A stretch of DNA of 64,000 bases, taken from assembly GCA_036874045.1 (NCBI GenBank), contig CM072339.1:14019501-14083500 (forward strand). Reading direction: 5' to 3'. The stretch's first letter is position 1; every line of letters begins with the position of its first letter. The notes beneath the pieces are model-generated. The model was not told the DNA's origin, searched no databases, and saw only the letters and a program-made list of their open reading frames with translations. A program made the position numbers and the translations under genes. This document shows, piece by piece, positions 22,487 to 34,090 of the stretch. The DNA comes from Cymodocea nodosa. Lineage: Eukaryota; Streptophyta; Magnoliopsida; Alismatales; Cymodoceaceae.

Positions 22487-23631
22487 ACTAAGGCTTTGTA
22501 AAATTCGGATAGTTATCCTTCTAACTGTCCGATAGTCTTGCTTCTATTTTACTCTTCGGATGCTTGAACTTGTAACTTGAAAGTATTATCATCTAGAACC
22601 TTCTCAATCTGTTCGTTTGCTTGGAATTTGTTCTAACAGCCTTCTGATCTAATGTAGTACAGACTTAACTGTGAAATACAATATGTTTCCTCACATAGGT
22701 TTTGCATTATCAAAATACTCGGGTTCTAACAACAAGGACAGAAAGAGATCTCAAGTTTTTGGAAAGTTTAGAATGAAACTATTTGAAAGTTGAAAAAGTT
22801 TTGGAAGGGTTCAGTTCATACAATCTACAATCAAAAGATCTCACATGTAGAACTAAAGAATCACATGATAAGTTTAAAAGGATAACTATTTGAGTTTTTT
22901 GGATAGTTACAAGATAACTGTTTGAGGTTTTGGAGGGTTTTAAGCAAACTATTCGAAACTAAAAAGACTCATGTGTAGAACTTAAAGAATAACGTGACAA
23001 GCATAAAAGGATAACTATTCGAGTTTTTCAGATAGTTACAAGATAACTATTTGAGTTTTTTGAATAGTTACAGAATAACTGTTCGAATTTTCAAAAGGTT
23101 TCAACCAAATTATCCGAAACTAAGAAGACTCCACGTGTCTGACTTAAACCTCACGTGACAGGATCAAGAGAATAATCGTTCGATCCTTCAAAGAGTTTTA
23201 CAATAGTTTTCGGAAGGTTTCAATATGAAATATACTAAAAATCAAATAGAATCAGAAGGTTTCAAAAAGAGAATATACAGAACAGTAACTTACCATATTT
23301 GGGATTAGTAAATTAGTAAGTACAGTAGAATAAATCCATTGAAGAGAAAATATGATCATTGGATTTACAAGTATAAATACAAATAGATCATTCAACATCA
23401 AGTAGAGCTAACAAGAGAGAGATTGCATATACAATCACATATAGAGATAAAATACAGATTGCAGATCAGCTACCATTACTGATGAAAGTTTAATTTAGAT
23501 TCAATATAGTTGAGAACAAGTTGAAAGCTAGAAATACTAGAAGATAATCAAAGTTCTCCAAGAACGGAAAGTCTAATCCAAGAAGGATCATTAGTTCATG
23601 GCTTCAACTAAAAAGATGCACACTATGTTGG

Positions 23632-23796
23632 TTTGAGTTTCGACCTAAAAACTCAAAGAGGTTGGTTGTTGAGCTTTGACTTGAAAGCTCTAGGTTGGTT
23701 TGCTAAAGTTTCAACCTGAAAACTTCTAAGAAGTGTTGGTTAGAGCTACAATTAGAAAACTCAAGAGGTTGGTTCTTGCTTTGACCTAAAAGCAAG
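23632..23796 (+). repeat. Tandem hairpin array in the C2 LTR
   Basis: Successive inverted repeats have changing stems but nearly the same loop (GACCT, GACTT, AACCT). Stems are TTTGAGTTT/AAAACTCAAA (23632-23657), GAGCTTT/GAAAGCTC (23671-23690), AAGTTT/AAAACTT (23706-23725), a weak one near 23743-23762, and CTTGCTTT/AAAGCAAG (23775-23796). A GGTTGGTT linker separates them. The array is downstream of the TATA box, so it would be in the transcript. Confidence 0.75.
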
Positions 23797-24041
23797 TGTA
23801 TGTAAGTGTTGAGACACCTAGTAAAGCCCAAGTGATCCTTGGGAGTGGACTAGCTGAGTTGGTGAACTACCTAAAATCTCCTTGTGTTTCTTATTTATAT
23901 TTCCACTATACATGTTTATACACCTATTTAATACTTGTGCATACTAATTAATCAAATGAGTTAGTTAAGCTAGAAAAAGTCTAAAATTACACATAGATCA
24001 CCATTCACCGCCCCTCTAGTGAGTCATTTAGTCCTAACAAT

Positions 24042-24053
24042 TGGTATCAAAGT
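24042..24053 (+). other. Primer-binding site of C2 (tRNA-Met type)
   Basis: TGGTATCAAAGT follows the LTR end CTAACA by two bases. It matches ten of twelve bases of the common copia primer site TGGTATCAGAGC, complementary to initiator tRNA-Met. It fixes C2 as a plus-strand element. Confidence 0.8.
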
Positions 24054-24091
24054 AGGTTGATCTCTTCTTATAGATTTAACCATCTGAGATC

Positions 24092-27000
24092 ATGGCATCA
24101 CATCATAGAGAGAGATAGAATATCCATTGTCAACCTTTGTTTGATGGTAATAACTATAATTACTGGAAAAATAGGATGGAATGTTTCCTCAAGAGCTCAG
24201 ATGTGAGTCTCTAAAGAGTGATAGTTCGAGGAACTCTCCTTCCAACTAGTCATGAAGATGATTGGAACGAGGAGGATGAGAAAATCATCCAAATGGATGC
24301 TCGAAAGTTGAATATTATTTATTGTGCTTTATCTACTAAATAATATAATAAAGTTTTAGTTTGTAAATCAGCTCACGAGGCTTGGAATACTCTTCAAATA
24401 ACCTTTGAAGAAACTGGCCAAGTGAAAGACACAAAAATTAGCATTTTACTCAAAAAATTTAAATTATTTAAAATACTTGATGATGAAACTATTACTGATA
24501 TTTTTATTTATTTATTGAGATTATTAATGACTTAAGAGGTTTGGGAAAGGAATTTTCTATTTGTGAATAAGTGTAGAAAATTCTTAGGAGCTTAACTATG
24601 AAATGGAAGCAAAAATCTACATCAATACAAGATTCCAAAGATTTCAACAAATACTCAGTAGAGGATCTGATGGGCAATCTATTGGTTGTAATATTTTTAT
24701 ATGTTGTTAAATTGAATAACTAAAGTGTAAATTTTACATTTATATTGCAAGTGTATTGTGCTTATTATAGTAATCATGCAAATACAGGTTGCATCTACAA
24801 GGAGTTTGTTTTAAATGAATTTAGTGAAATAATTATTTAGCAAAATATCAACATCATTAAATCCATAATGAAAATTCTAATTACATAATATTAAACAAAA
24901 ATGACATAAATACATTAAAGAATTCACATTTAGCCCAAAATCCATTAAGTTCCTAAAGTCAAGTCTTAGAAAACTCAAGAAAATTAATAAGTTTCAGCCC
25001 TAAAATCATAAAAATAAGGCCCAAATTCTAACTCTCCCTTCCTCCAACCTGGACATTGAAAAATCCAAAAAAAATATAGGTTGGAAAGATCCTCGAGTGA
25101 TCTTTGAAATGGTAGTAAATTCATAGACTAACTCATTATAGAACTTTGATAGTGTTGAATTTACTAACAAGGCGTAGAATAGTTCTGGAACTTCCCAAAA
25201 ATGCACCTTTAGTGCAAAAATCGTATCTCAATCAAAACTCCATGAAATCTTGCGAAATCAAAGAGCTTTGAATGAATACTTGTACTACTAATATGGAAAA
25301 TTGATAGAATAGCTTTCCATAAAGTTTGTAGTATAGGCAACACTCAAGCATCAAGCATCGAATCTGACACTCAAACAGAAATTCAAAATTACTACAACCT
25401 CTAAAAGAAAAAATCAAAAACCAATAAAATATGTTCTAAAAAAATACAACATTACTGTAATCTACACAAAATTTCTTACAAAATCATATCAAGAAACACT
25501 AAAAAATTCTATAGAAAACTTCCTCTTTGAAAAGAGTAAAGTATGGCAAGGATTCTATTTATACAGAATTTGGAACTACAAAAATCCACTCCTTTCCTAT
25601 CTTGTTCTTCGAAATCATAGAAAAGGTCTTTACTTAACAACAATTTCTCCCAAACTAGGCACTGAAAAATCATACAAAATATGTTCTAGAAAGGGTTTTA
25701 AGTTATCTAAAAATACACGGTGATTTTACACTCTAAATCTTTCTTAGTTGAAAATAACATTAAGCCCTAGTGAGTTGCACAAAATAGTTTTGAAATATTA
25801 TAGATTTATAAAGGAAAGAAATAGTCCTAGCACTTTAGAAAGACCATTTTTAACTAAAACATAGTAGGTTTGCTAAGGGACTAGCAAAACTTAGGTATGA
25901 GGAAAGTGTTTAGAATGAAATTATGCATAATATTAGTGGTTAGAAAAAGGAGTTAATTTGTGCACATCAAGATAATTTCATTTTATAATCATGCTTAGTT
26001 ATAAAAATGCCAACATAATCATTTCTAATTAAAAACATGCATTCTTTTTCAATTAAACACATAGGCATCAAGTGTTTCATGACTCTAATTCTTCTTTAAT
26101 TTTTGTATAAGATGTAACATTTAACTTATAATTGAATAATCATGCATATAATGAAATTCTATTTAATTTTCTATTATTACAACTAATTGATCTCTAAAAT
26201 GCATGACTTAAAGTGTCTAAAAGTGCACAAATTCACCCCTTACACTAGCCCATGAAGTTCAAATGAAAGAATGGAAAGATGAGGAAGGAGGTGCTAAAAA
26301 GAAAATAGAAATGAAGAAAAAGTTGGCCTTCCCATCAACTTAAGAACTTCAAAGTTCATATGAAGATGAAGTTGTTCTATTGGCTAGAAATTTTAGAAAA
26401 TGGATGAAGAAAAAGAACAAAGCTAGCACATAAAAAAGTAATGTTCTAGTGTGCTTTAAATGCAAAAAGTAGGGACATATACAACCTAAGTGTCCACTAC
26501 AACTAGAACAAGATCAACAAATGAAGAAGAAGAAGAAGAGCTACAAATTGACGAAGACATTGAAAGTCACTTGGGATGACAACAGTTCATCTAGTAGCTC
26601 ATCTGGTTTAGATGAAGATGTACTAGTAAACATGTGCTATACAGCATAAGAGATATGTTTCACTTCATCTCAAAGTGATTCTGATGTAGACAATGAGAAT
26701 TTAGATGTAAATATTCTTTTGTTTATTATTAATAGTTTATATGTTATATGTAAAAATTATAAAAAGGAAATTAAGTATTTGACTGCATGTTTAAAAGATG
26801 CTTATGCTGAACTTGAAAATTTGCATGTTGAAAATAAAAAATGCAATAATGATGATTTGATAAATGAAAATCAAAATTTGAAATCTGAAATTACTGATTT
26901 GAAAAATACTAAGCATAAGTTTACCAATGGACAAAATGGATTAAATAAAATCATTGGTTTACAAAGACATAGCTCAAATAGATTTAGCCTAGGGTATGCT

Positions 27001-27547
27001 ACTCCATAAGAAACACCTTACTATGATGGTGTTATCTGATCTTACAAAGATGGTACAATAGTGTTTGTCATCAAAAGAAGACCAAAACCTATGTGGTTGC
27101 CAAAAAGCAATAAGTTAAGTGTTTTCAGGACTAACACTTCTAGACCCAAGAAAGTATGTGTACTAAAATCTATTTCTATTTAAATTGCAGGATTATAACA
27201 TCTAGAGGGAGCAGTTGGGCTACAACTTCAAATCAATATTTGCAATTGACCAAAATCTGAATATCAATTAGAAAAGGTTGAACATTTGGAAATCAATTGT
27301 GAAAGCAATATTTGATATCACTAAAGGCACCATTAATTGGTATAAAGTGCCACATACAGACTATGTGGCAAATATACCTAAAATTATGATATTCAGGAAG
27401 AGCAAAATCTATAGTAGTTAGAAACAAATATTATCAGTAAAAGAGGTAGAAACGAAAATATCAAGCATATAGAAAAGAAAGTAGCAGCTAGACTATAGTC
27501 TTCAATTTGTCTTCTACATATGTTTGAAAGAACCTCTTGAAGAGAGA
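24092..27547 (+). mobile_element. gag region of copia element C2, interrupted by LTR F
   Basis: The start MASHHRER leads into PLFDGNNYNYWKNRMECFLK, the Sirevirus/copia gag head. After the F insertion (about 24683-26244) gag resumes with KEWKDEEGGAKKKIEM, a zinc knuckle region (CFKCKK...GHIQPKCP near 26450), the acidic SSSSSSGLDED run and a coiled-coil tail (KNYKKEIKYLTACLKDAYAE, 26719-27009). Then comes the piece FSLGYATP shared with C4 at 56680. No protease or polymerase is recognised before the D-type remnant at 27548. A fossil with about ten breaks. Confidence 0.8.
24683..26244 (-). repeat. Solo LTR F, nested in C2 gag
   Basis: About 1.56 kb of non-coding DNA splits the gag frame. On the minus strand it starts TGTAAGGGGTGAATTTG. 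The other edge is TG at 24683 or 24687; a clean target duplication could not be fixed. A TATAAATAG box lies on the minus strand (plus 25555-25563). Near its end (plus 24761-24805) is a TTGCAAGTGTATTGTGC...ACAGGTTGCATC block, the reversed near-end motif known from D and E, which suggests a gypsy-type LTR. Small frames at 25006-25417 look spurious. Confidence 0.65.
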
Positions 27548-28515
27548 TGTTTAGAATGAAAAAGTGCATAATATTAACGGTTAAATGATGGTTAATTGCA
27601 TAATATTTAGCTTATCATATGAGAATTAAGTCATTATGTTATAATTGCACTGTTATATGCTTTAATGAAAGAATCTGCATAATTTCAAGAAATTAGTGTT
27701 ACTTAAGTATATTTCTAAGCTGTTGGTAAGCTGCAAGTTTTTAATTCTTAAGTATCTGAATTTTCTATTATTTTGGAGAATTATATTGCATGTACCGGAC
27801 AGTTATGTTTTAAATGCTTAAGGAATATTTTATTTCCTAGAGTACACATGTCGTAACCTTAATGTATGACTTAAGTAAATGTTTGGTAAGTTATCTGGTA
27901 ACTATCTGAAATGCATCTGAGCATCGGATAGTTAGGTTCCTAAGTATCCAAAACATCTGAACTTGTTAAATTAGAATTATGAACATGTTGAATTTAAATT
28001 CTTTATTATGTCATGTGAGTTGCACATGTATAACTCGTTAAGTTAGCATAACTATACACGTTGAGTTACTTAAATATACACTACGATAACGCGTTGTGTT
28101 AGTAGCTTATAAGTTATTTCTTTATTACACGTGTTTTATAGTTAAATCAACGAAGTAAGTCCGTTGAGTTATCTATAACTCCACAAACCATTTATTTTCT
28201 AATATGCCACTATAGCAGTTGCAAAAATAAGAAATTCGAAGGAAAACCACGATTGCACATATCACATAGGAATTCACTTGTGGAATGAAGAAGAAATCAC
28301 CATCATTGATATGAATGAAGGAAATCCAACTGATCATTTAAGTAGAAGTAGTTACTATAGAAAGAAATATAAAAGAAGAGGAGAAAGACGAAGAAAAAGT
28401 GTGTGTGTAGGAGGAGAACCACGCTAACTGCAGGAAGCGTTAGTAGTTCCCTAAAGCTCTACACCACCACCAAAACCACCAACATCACCAACCATCGGAG
28501 GTCTGTAAGGATACT

Positions 28516-30496
28516 TGTTTAGAATGAAAAAGTGCATATTATTAACGGTTAAATGATGGTTAATTGCATAATATTTAGCTTATCATATGAGAATTAAGCC
28601 ATTATGTTATAATTGCACTATTATATGCTTTAATTGAAGAACCTGCTTAATTTTGGGGAATTAATGTTAATTCAGTACATTTATGAACTATCGGTAAGTT
28701 GCAGGCTGTGAAATTCTTAAGTATCCGAATTTTCTGATATTTCGGACAGTTATGTTTAACATACCGAATATGTATCGGATAGTTATGTTTAAATTGCCGA
28801 ACATTTATGTTTAGAGAGAATATTTTATTATTTCCAAATGTACACGTGTCGAAACCAGAATGAATGTCTTAAGTGAATTTTCGGTGAGTTAGCTATAACT
28901 ATCCGAAAATGCATCTGAGCATCGGATAGTTATACCTATAACTCTCTGAAATGTTATTTTATGTTTAAACTACTGCTGACATGTGTCGAGAGCTGGTAGA
29001 TTTACTTAAGTTATAACTCGTTAAGTTAGCATAACTATATGCGTTGAGTTACATGAATATACACTAAGGTAACGTGTTAGGTTAGCGGCTTATTTCTTTA
29101 TTGCATGTATTTTATAGTTATTTTCTAAAGTGCCACTGTAGCGATTGCAAGAATAGACAGTTGGAAGGAAAAACCACGTTTGCACGTATCACGCAAGAAT
29201 TCAATCGCGCATGGAGAAGGAAGCATCGCCGTTGATCTAAAGGAAGGAAATCCAACCGATCATTCAAGCAGAAGTAGTTACTACTGAAGAAATATAAAAG
29301 AAAAGAAGAAAAAAAGAAGAAAGTGTGATCGATGGATGGCTAGTGTATACAGAGGAGGAGTACCAAGCTTTTTGCAGACAGTATCAGCGATTCTCCGAAG
29401 TATCACACCAACCATCGTTATCACCACCATAATCACCAATCATCGGAGGTCTGTGAGGATACTTGCCTGATGTCAGGTCGATTCCGAGCCAAACACAATG
29501 CCTGACAACCACTGTGAGGAGTGATCGCGTCGTGGGAAGGGAAGACATTTTCACCAAGCGCCGACTCATATCTCAGGAGATCGTAAAGCTTTTAGCCTTG
29601 GCTTCGCGTTGATGCCTGTATGCTGAAGAGGAGATCATCTTGCAATTCTAGACTCGTGATTCTATAGGGAGAGGAGACAGAATTGTAAGTGGTTTAATTT
29701 TTAATGGTGTAATCGCGTTGCAAGTAGTGTCAAAAGTATTTACTCTCAAGTGAGATTACTTTACATTTCACCTTTCACCCATTTCCATGTTCACATCAAA
29801 ACAAAAATACCAAAAACAATTTATCTTTGTTTGTATGTTGTATTTGAGTGTTGTATTGTTTGTGTTGTATCGTGATTAATGTTATCTGTATCAGTTTTAT
29901 GATTGTTTTATGTTAGTTTTAATTTTACAGTTTACTGAAATTGGTTCGTAGAAAAAACTTAAAGATTTTAATGGTGACTGTTTGAATCATCTGAATGTTA
30001 GTATTGCTTAATGATAAATCCAATGTTAACTAGCATTAAAAAGCTTAATTGATGTTATTTACAATCTGTGGAATCGCCCAATGGTTGGCCGAATTCCTTT
30101 GTAAACAGTAGTATTATAAAGAAGAGATAGGCTCGTGGAGTTAACTTAAGTCCACGAGGATAGTCCGTTGAGTTAGCCATAACTCAACGAACTTAGTCTG
30201 TTGAGTTAACTGTAACTCAACGGAGTGCTTACTGAATATAAATTTAAATTGTTCACAATCAAACATTTCTTAAATTCGTCAGCAATTCCCTGTGGGATCG
30301 ACCTGTACTTGCACACTGATACAATAGACATTGTGCACTTGCAGTTAAAGTACAAATTGGAATTAATATCTAAATTATATTAAAGGTTGTTTGTTTACTT
30401 CTAAAAGAAAGAATAGGCATAAAGATAAATTAACTAAGTAAAAATAGAAGTAACAAATCCAAGTTTTTCTAGTGTAGTGTTGGGAAAACCCAAACA
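28516..30496 (+). repeat. D-type gypsy solo LTR (D4), nested in a D-type LTR
   Basis: 1981 bp, TGTTTAGAATG to AACCCAAACA, with a perfect target duplication ATACT (28511-28515 and 30497-30501). A TATAAAAG box is at 29293-29300, and the near-end motif GGGATCGACCTGTACTTGC at 30294. It also has CGGATAGTTA (28923-28932) and GTTGAGTTA dyads at 30140-30225. One D LTR inside another of the same family shows at least two waves of insertion. Confidence 0.9.
29293..29300 (+). promoter_or_regulatory. TATA box of D-type LTR
   Basis: TATAAAAG lies about 780 bases into D4; equivalent boxes (TATAAAGA, TATAAAAG) are found at the same place in the other D copies (17682, 28370, 34827 regions). Conservation among copies supports it as the LTR core promoter. 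Confidence 0.55.
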
Positions 30497-32375
30497 ATAC
30501 TTTTCAAATGTTGGGTCGATTCCAAGCCAAACATGGTGATTGAAAATCATTGTGATGAGTGATCACGTCACAGGAAGGGAAGTCATTTTCACCAAGCACT
30601 GACTCATATCTCAAGAGATCGTAAAGCTTCTAGCCTTGGTTTCGAGTTGATGCCAATATGCTAAAGAGGAGATCATCTTACAATTCTTGATATGTGATTC
30701 TATAGGGAGAGGAGGCAAGATTGTAAAATCTAGCTCTCTCATTTTTAATCTGTCAATCTCTAACTAAAAATCATTTATGTTGATTCTCAATTTTTCATTT
30801 TTAGATTCTATCTTTAATTTTTCAACATTTATATTCTATATTTGTTCATGCAAGACACATTCATTAAATCTAAATTTATGCTAATCTCTAGCATGATTTT
30901 CATTATCACATTTAAACTTTTCTATAGTAGTAGACAGGAAACAATTTTCTTCTTCCATTATGGTCAAAGAGTTTCTAATTTTTCAATTTACAAGCTTTAA
31001 GTTTTTGTAATAATGCATGATAAGCACATAATAATTCATCAAAGTTAAAATCTGAATGACTTTTAGGATCAGATATTACCTCAGACTCATCTACCATGAA
31101 GCACACATGAGCAATATCTTCTAACTCTTGTTCTTCTTCTGAATGTGAAGATTTTGATGATGATTCCTCATATTCAAACTCTTTTGACATGTCATCTCAA
31201 GTGACCTTCAAAGCCTTTTTCTTATAAAACCTTTTTTGAGATTTCTAAGTCGTCTTCTTATGATTTGTCCTACTATGCTTTTCAGTTTTCCTTATAGGAC
31301 AATCTAGAAAAAGATGTCCAGGTTTCTTACAGTTGTAACATACATACTTTTTGGATGAAGAATTTTTGTCATTCAATGATTTTGACGTTGAGGGTTTATC
31401 ATTTCTGTTACTTTGCTGTTTCCTAGCTTTCCATACTTTCTTGAATTTCCTAGTCAGCAAAATCAAATCTTCGTCAGAATCAGTAGATATATCAGAATCC
31501 GAATTAATTTCGAAGGCTATTTCTTTCTTCATTTTTACTTTGTTGTGACTCATTGAATCATTTAATTGAACTTCATAAGCTGTTAAATTTCCTATAAGTT
31601 CATTTATAGTATAAACATTTAAATCTCGTGATTCCTCAATTGATGTCACTTTTTGAGACTATTTAGAACTTAGTGATTTGAGAATTTTCCTCACAAAATA
31701 TTTTTGTTCAAAATTCTTTCCTAAGCATTTTAAAGAGTTTATGATATCAAGGAATCTGGAAAACATCTTAAAAATATTCTCGTCTTCATGCATCTTAAAG
31801 AATTCAAACTTATGAATTAACATGTTAATCTTGGTCTCTTTAACTTGAGAATTACCTTCATGTGAAACTTCTAATGCATGTCACACCATATAAGTAGATT
31901 TATATGCCGACACTTTACTAAACTGTTCATAACTTAGTGCACAATATAAAATATTTAAGCCCCTAGCATTCAGAGTTTCATTCTCTTTTTCAGTAATTGT
32001 CCAAGTATTATAAGGGGTAGTTAACGGAGTATATGGTTTAGAAATCATGAACCACAACTTATGATCTAAACTTCGAAGAAAGATTGTTATCCTATATTTC
32101 CAATATTCAAAATGTATTCCATCAAATAAAGGAGAACGATTAAGATTTTGGCCTTCATACAAAGAAAAATTACCATTTCTAGCAACCATCTTACCTTAGA
32201 TTTTTCAACCTATTTGATTTTAAACAATTTAAAAACTTTAAAACAATTTGAGCCTTAAATCATGAAGGTTAAGAGTAAGCTCAAATATTAATTTCTGTTT
32301 AAAAACAAAGAAGGCAGAATAAGCAATGATATTAAATAAGTTGGTATCGATTTTATATCAAAGATTATTAACAAA

Positions 32376-32387
32376 GCTCTGATACCA
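32376..32387 (-). other. Primer-binding site of G (tRNA-Met type)
   Basis: The plus strand reads GCTCTGATACCA, so the minus strand is TGGTATCAGAGC, an exact match to the usual copia primer site. It lies two bases inside the LTR edge at 32390. Confidence 0.9.
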
Positions 32388-32389
32388 CT

Positions 32390-34090
32390 TGTAGGATGGT
32401 ATGGCTACACAAGAGGGAGGTGAAGTGTGTTTTTCAACATTTTGGATTATAATTGAAACTTCAAAACTCAAAAACAAGTCAAGACATTGTTTTCATAAAA
32501 TCATTTTTATTCAAGGTTTCAATTACAATATACAATTCAATTCTCCTTAGAAATTGTAAATGCAATTATATACCAATACCATGTTTCATCTATACAATTT
32601 CATAACTGCAAACAGAGAAAACTAATTTACGAAATTTAAAAATATTTCTCCCTATTTGAGATCTTTCTTCTTCTTCTTCTTTTTCTTCTTCAGCAATTCT
32701 TTAGTGACGAATATCTGACTTTCTCTTCTTCACCAAATTTACTTTCTTCTAATACTTCAAATCTTCAGTGACATAAATCTAACATTTTCTGCTTCACCAA
32801 ATTTGCTTTCTTCTGATACTTCAGATCTTTAGTGACATAAATCTGACCTTTTCTACATTAATGAATTTTCTTCCATCTAAGAGCTTTTCCCTGAAGAGGT
32901 GTTTTTTATCCCTAAAAAGATTTTTCATTTGGTGTACAGGGATAATTGATCAACGAGAATTCTCTGTCTTTTATACTATATCTTTATTTCATGTATATCC
33001 TCCACGTTTAATCACTACCAATTTTCCACTTCTTCACGTCTTCTCTTTCTCCTTCATCGAAATACACACATTTTGACCCACATTTACATTTCGAATTTTC
33101 TTTAATCATCAATCCTAGATCTCTAAAAAATTTCCTGCAAAATAAACTTTCTCGTCCAAAATTATTCATCAAGTGTAATAATAAGTCGATACTTTAATGT
33201 TAACTAAATGAGTAAAACAAGTAGATATATAACTTAACGTTTCTAACTTAACGAGTTCCTCATGTGCCAACTCACGTGACAAGTACTGTAGCTAACTCAA
33301 CGAACTAAGTCTGTGGTGTTACGCTAACTCAACGAACTAGCTTCATGGTGTTACAATAACTCAACGAACCAGCTTAAACTTTCCTTTGAAAGGTTAAATG
33401 CTAACTCATCGAAAACGGTTTAAGTATCGGATAGTTAAGTTTTCTAAGTATCCGAAAATCTGATAACTCACTGATCCAATAATAAACAAATGTTTTTATA
33501 ATAAGAATTTTATCACGTGCAATAATAACTTAAGTTTATAACGCATTGCCTTAGTATTCAATATAGCAACTCAACACGTGCAGTTATGTTAACTTAACGA
33601 GTTAAACATGTGAAACTCACGTGATACAATATAACATTTGTAACCTTTAATTTCACCACATGTACAATACTAACTTAACAAGTACGTCTCTTCTTTTACA
33701 CTAACTTAACAAGTTCTCACATGACCTATTTTGACCTTTAAGCCTCTAACTTAATGAGTTCCCACGTGACCTCTATACAAATAACACTTTAACTTAACGA
33801 GTTGTCTAAACGTGCATTGTTCATGATATAGAAAATATAACTTTAAAACATATCATGTTTTTCAATAAAAAAACACACGTTAACTTAACGTTTAGTTAAA
33901 TGATAAATTACTACAACGAAACGACTAGTTATTTAATAATATAATTTCAGATCTAATACAGACAAGTATTTATATTTGTAAACTTTTTATGTATTAATTG
34001 ATGTTCTTAATTTCCTTTTACAAACAATAGTAATTGAGCAAATATGATTACTTTCATTCAGCACACATCATCAAAACAAAATACTTAACA
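32390..34090 (-). repeat. LTR of copia element G
   Basis: 1701 bp, TGTAGGATGG to TACTTAACA on the plus strand. 32665-32692 is a (TTC)n-rich run. 32700-32860 is a tandem repeat of about 64 bp (TTAGTGACATAAATCTGACC wording, 2.5 copies). 33220-33900 is full of AACTCAACGAAC, TAACTTAACGAGTT and CACGTG-like words. A fragment of the same LTR lies at 13992-14171. Confidence 0.8.

Larger units (their letters stand above)
18893..22731 (-). mobile_element. SIRE-like copia element C1, shortened and broken
   Basis: The element is flanked by a perfect target duplication ACAAG (18888-18892 and 22732-22736) and sits in the C2 5' LTR. On the minus strand its left end is a full 3' LTR (18893-20590), preceded by a polypurine tract (20591-20605) and the reverse transcriptase/RNase H end of pol (22085-21062). 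The right end keeps only a short piece of the 5' LTR (22731 back to about 22494). Between pol and that piece lies a 5S-rRNA-derived segment with tandem repeats (22085-22490). It is broken, with few breaks in the pol piece. Confidence 0.85.
14172..24039 (+). repeat. 5' LTR of SIRE-like copia element C2, interrupted
   Basis: The LTR starts TGTTAGTACCCTTGTGTTTT at 14172 and ends GTCCTAACA at 24039. It is split into three pieces (14172-14612, 18840-18892, 22732-24039) by the D2 solo LTR and the C1 copia copy, each with its own target duplication. Net length is about 1.8 kb. A TATAAATAC box lies at 23372-23380 and a tandem hairpin array at 23632-23796. A tRNA-Met-type primer site follows at 24042. 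The start resembles the LTR at 37632 and the reversed LTR end at 20590. Confidence 0.85.
30727..34090 (-). mobile_element. Part of SIRE-like copia element G (LTR, primer site, gag)
   Basis: On the minus strand an LTR (34090 to 32390, TGTTAAGTAT to ATCCTACA) is followed by a perfect tRNA-Met primer site and gag. Gag opens MVARNGNFSLYEGQNL and PLFDGIHFEYWKYRITIFLR (32189-31881). It continues with SIEESRDLNVYTINELIGNL (31649 on), a zinc knuckle CYNCKKPGHLFLDC (near 31320) and an acidic stretch (31190-30975), stopping at 30727 where the D LTR piece begins. The gag resembles that of element I (42156-43400). Only the 5' part is present, with several breaks. Confidence 0.85.
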
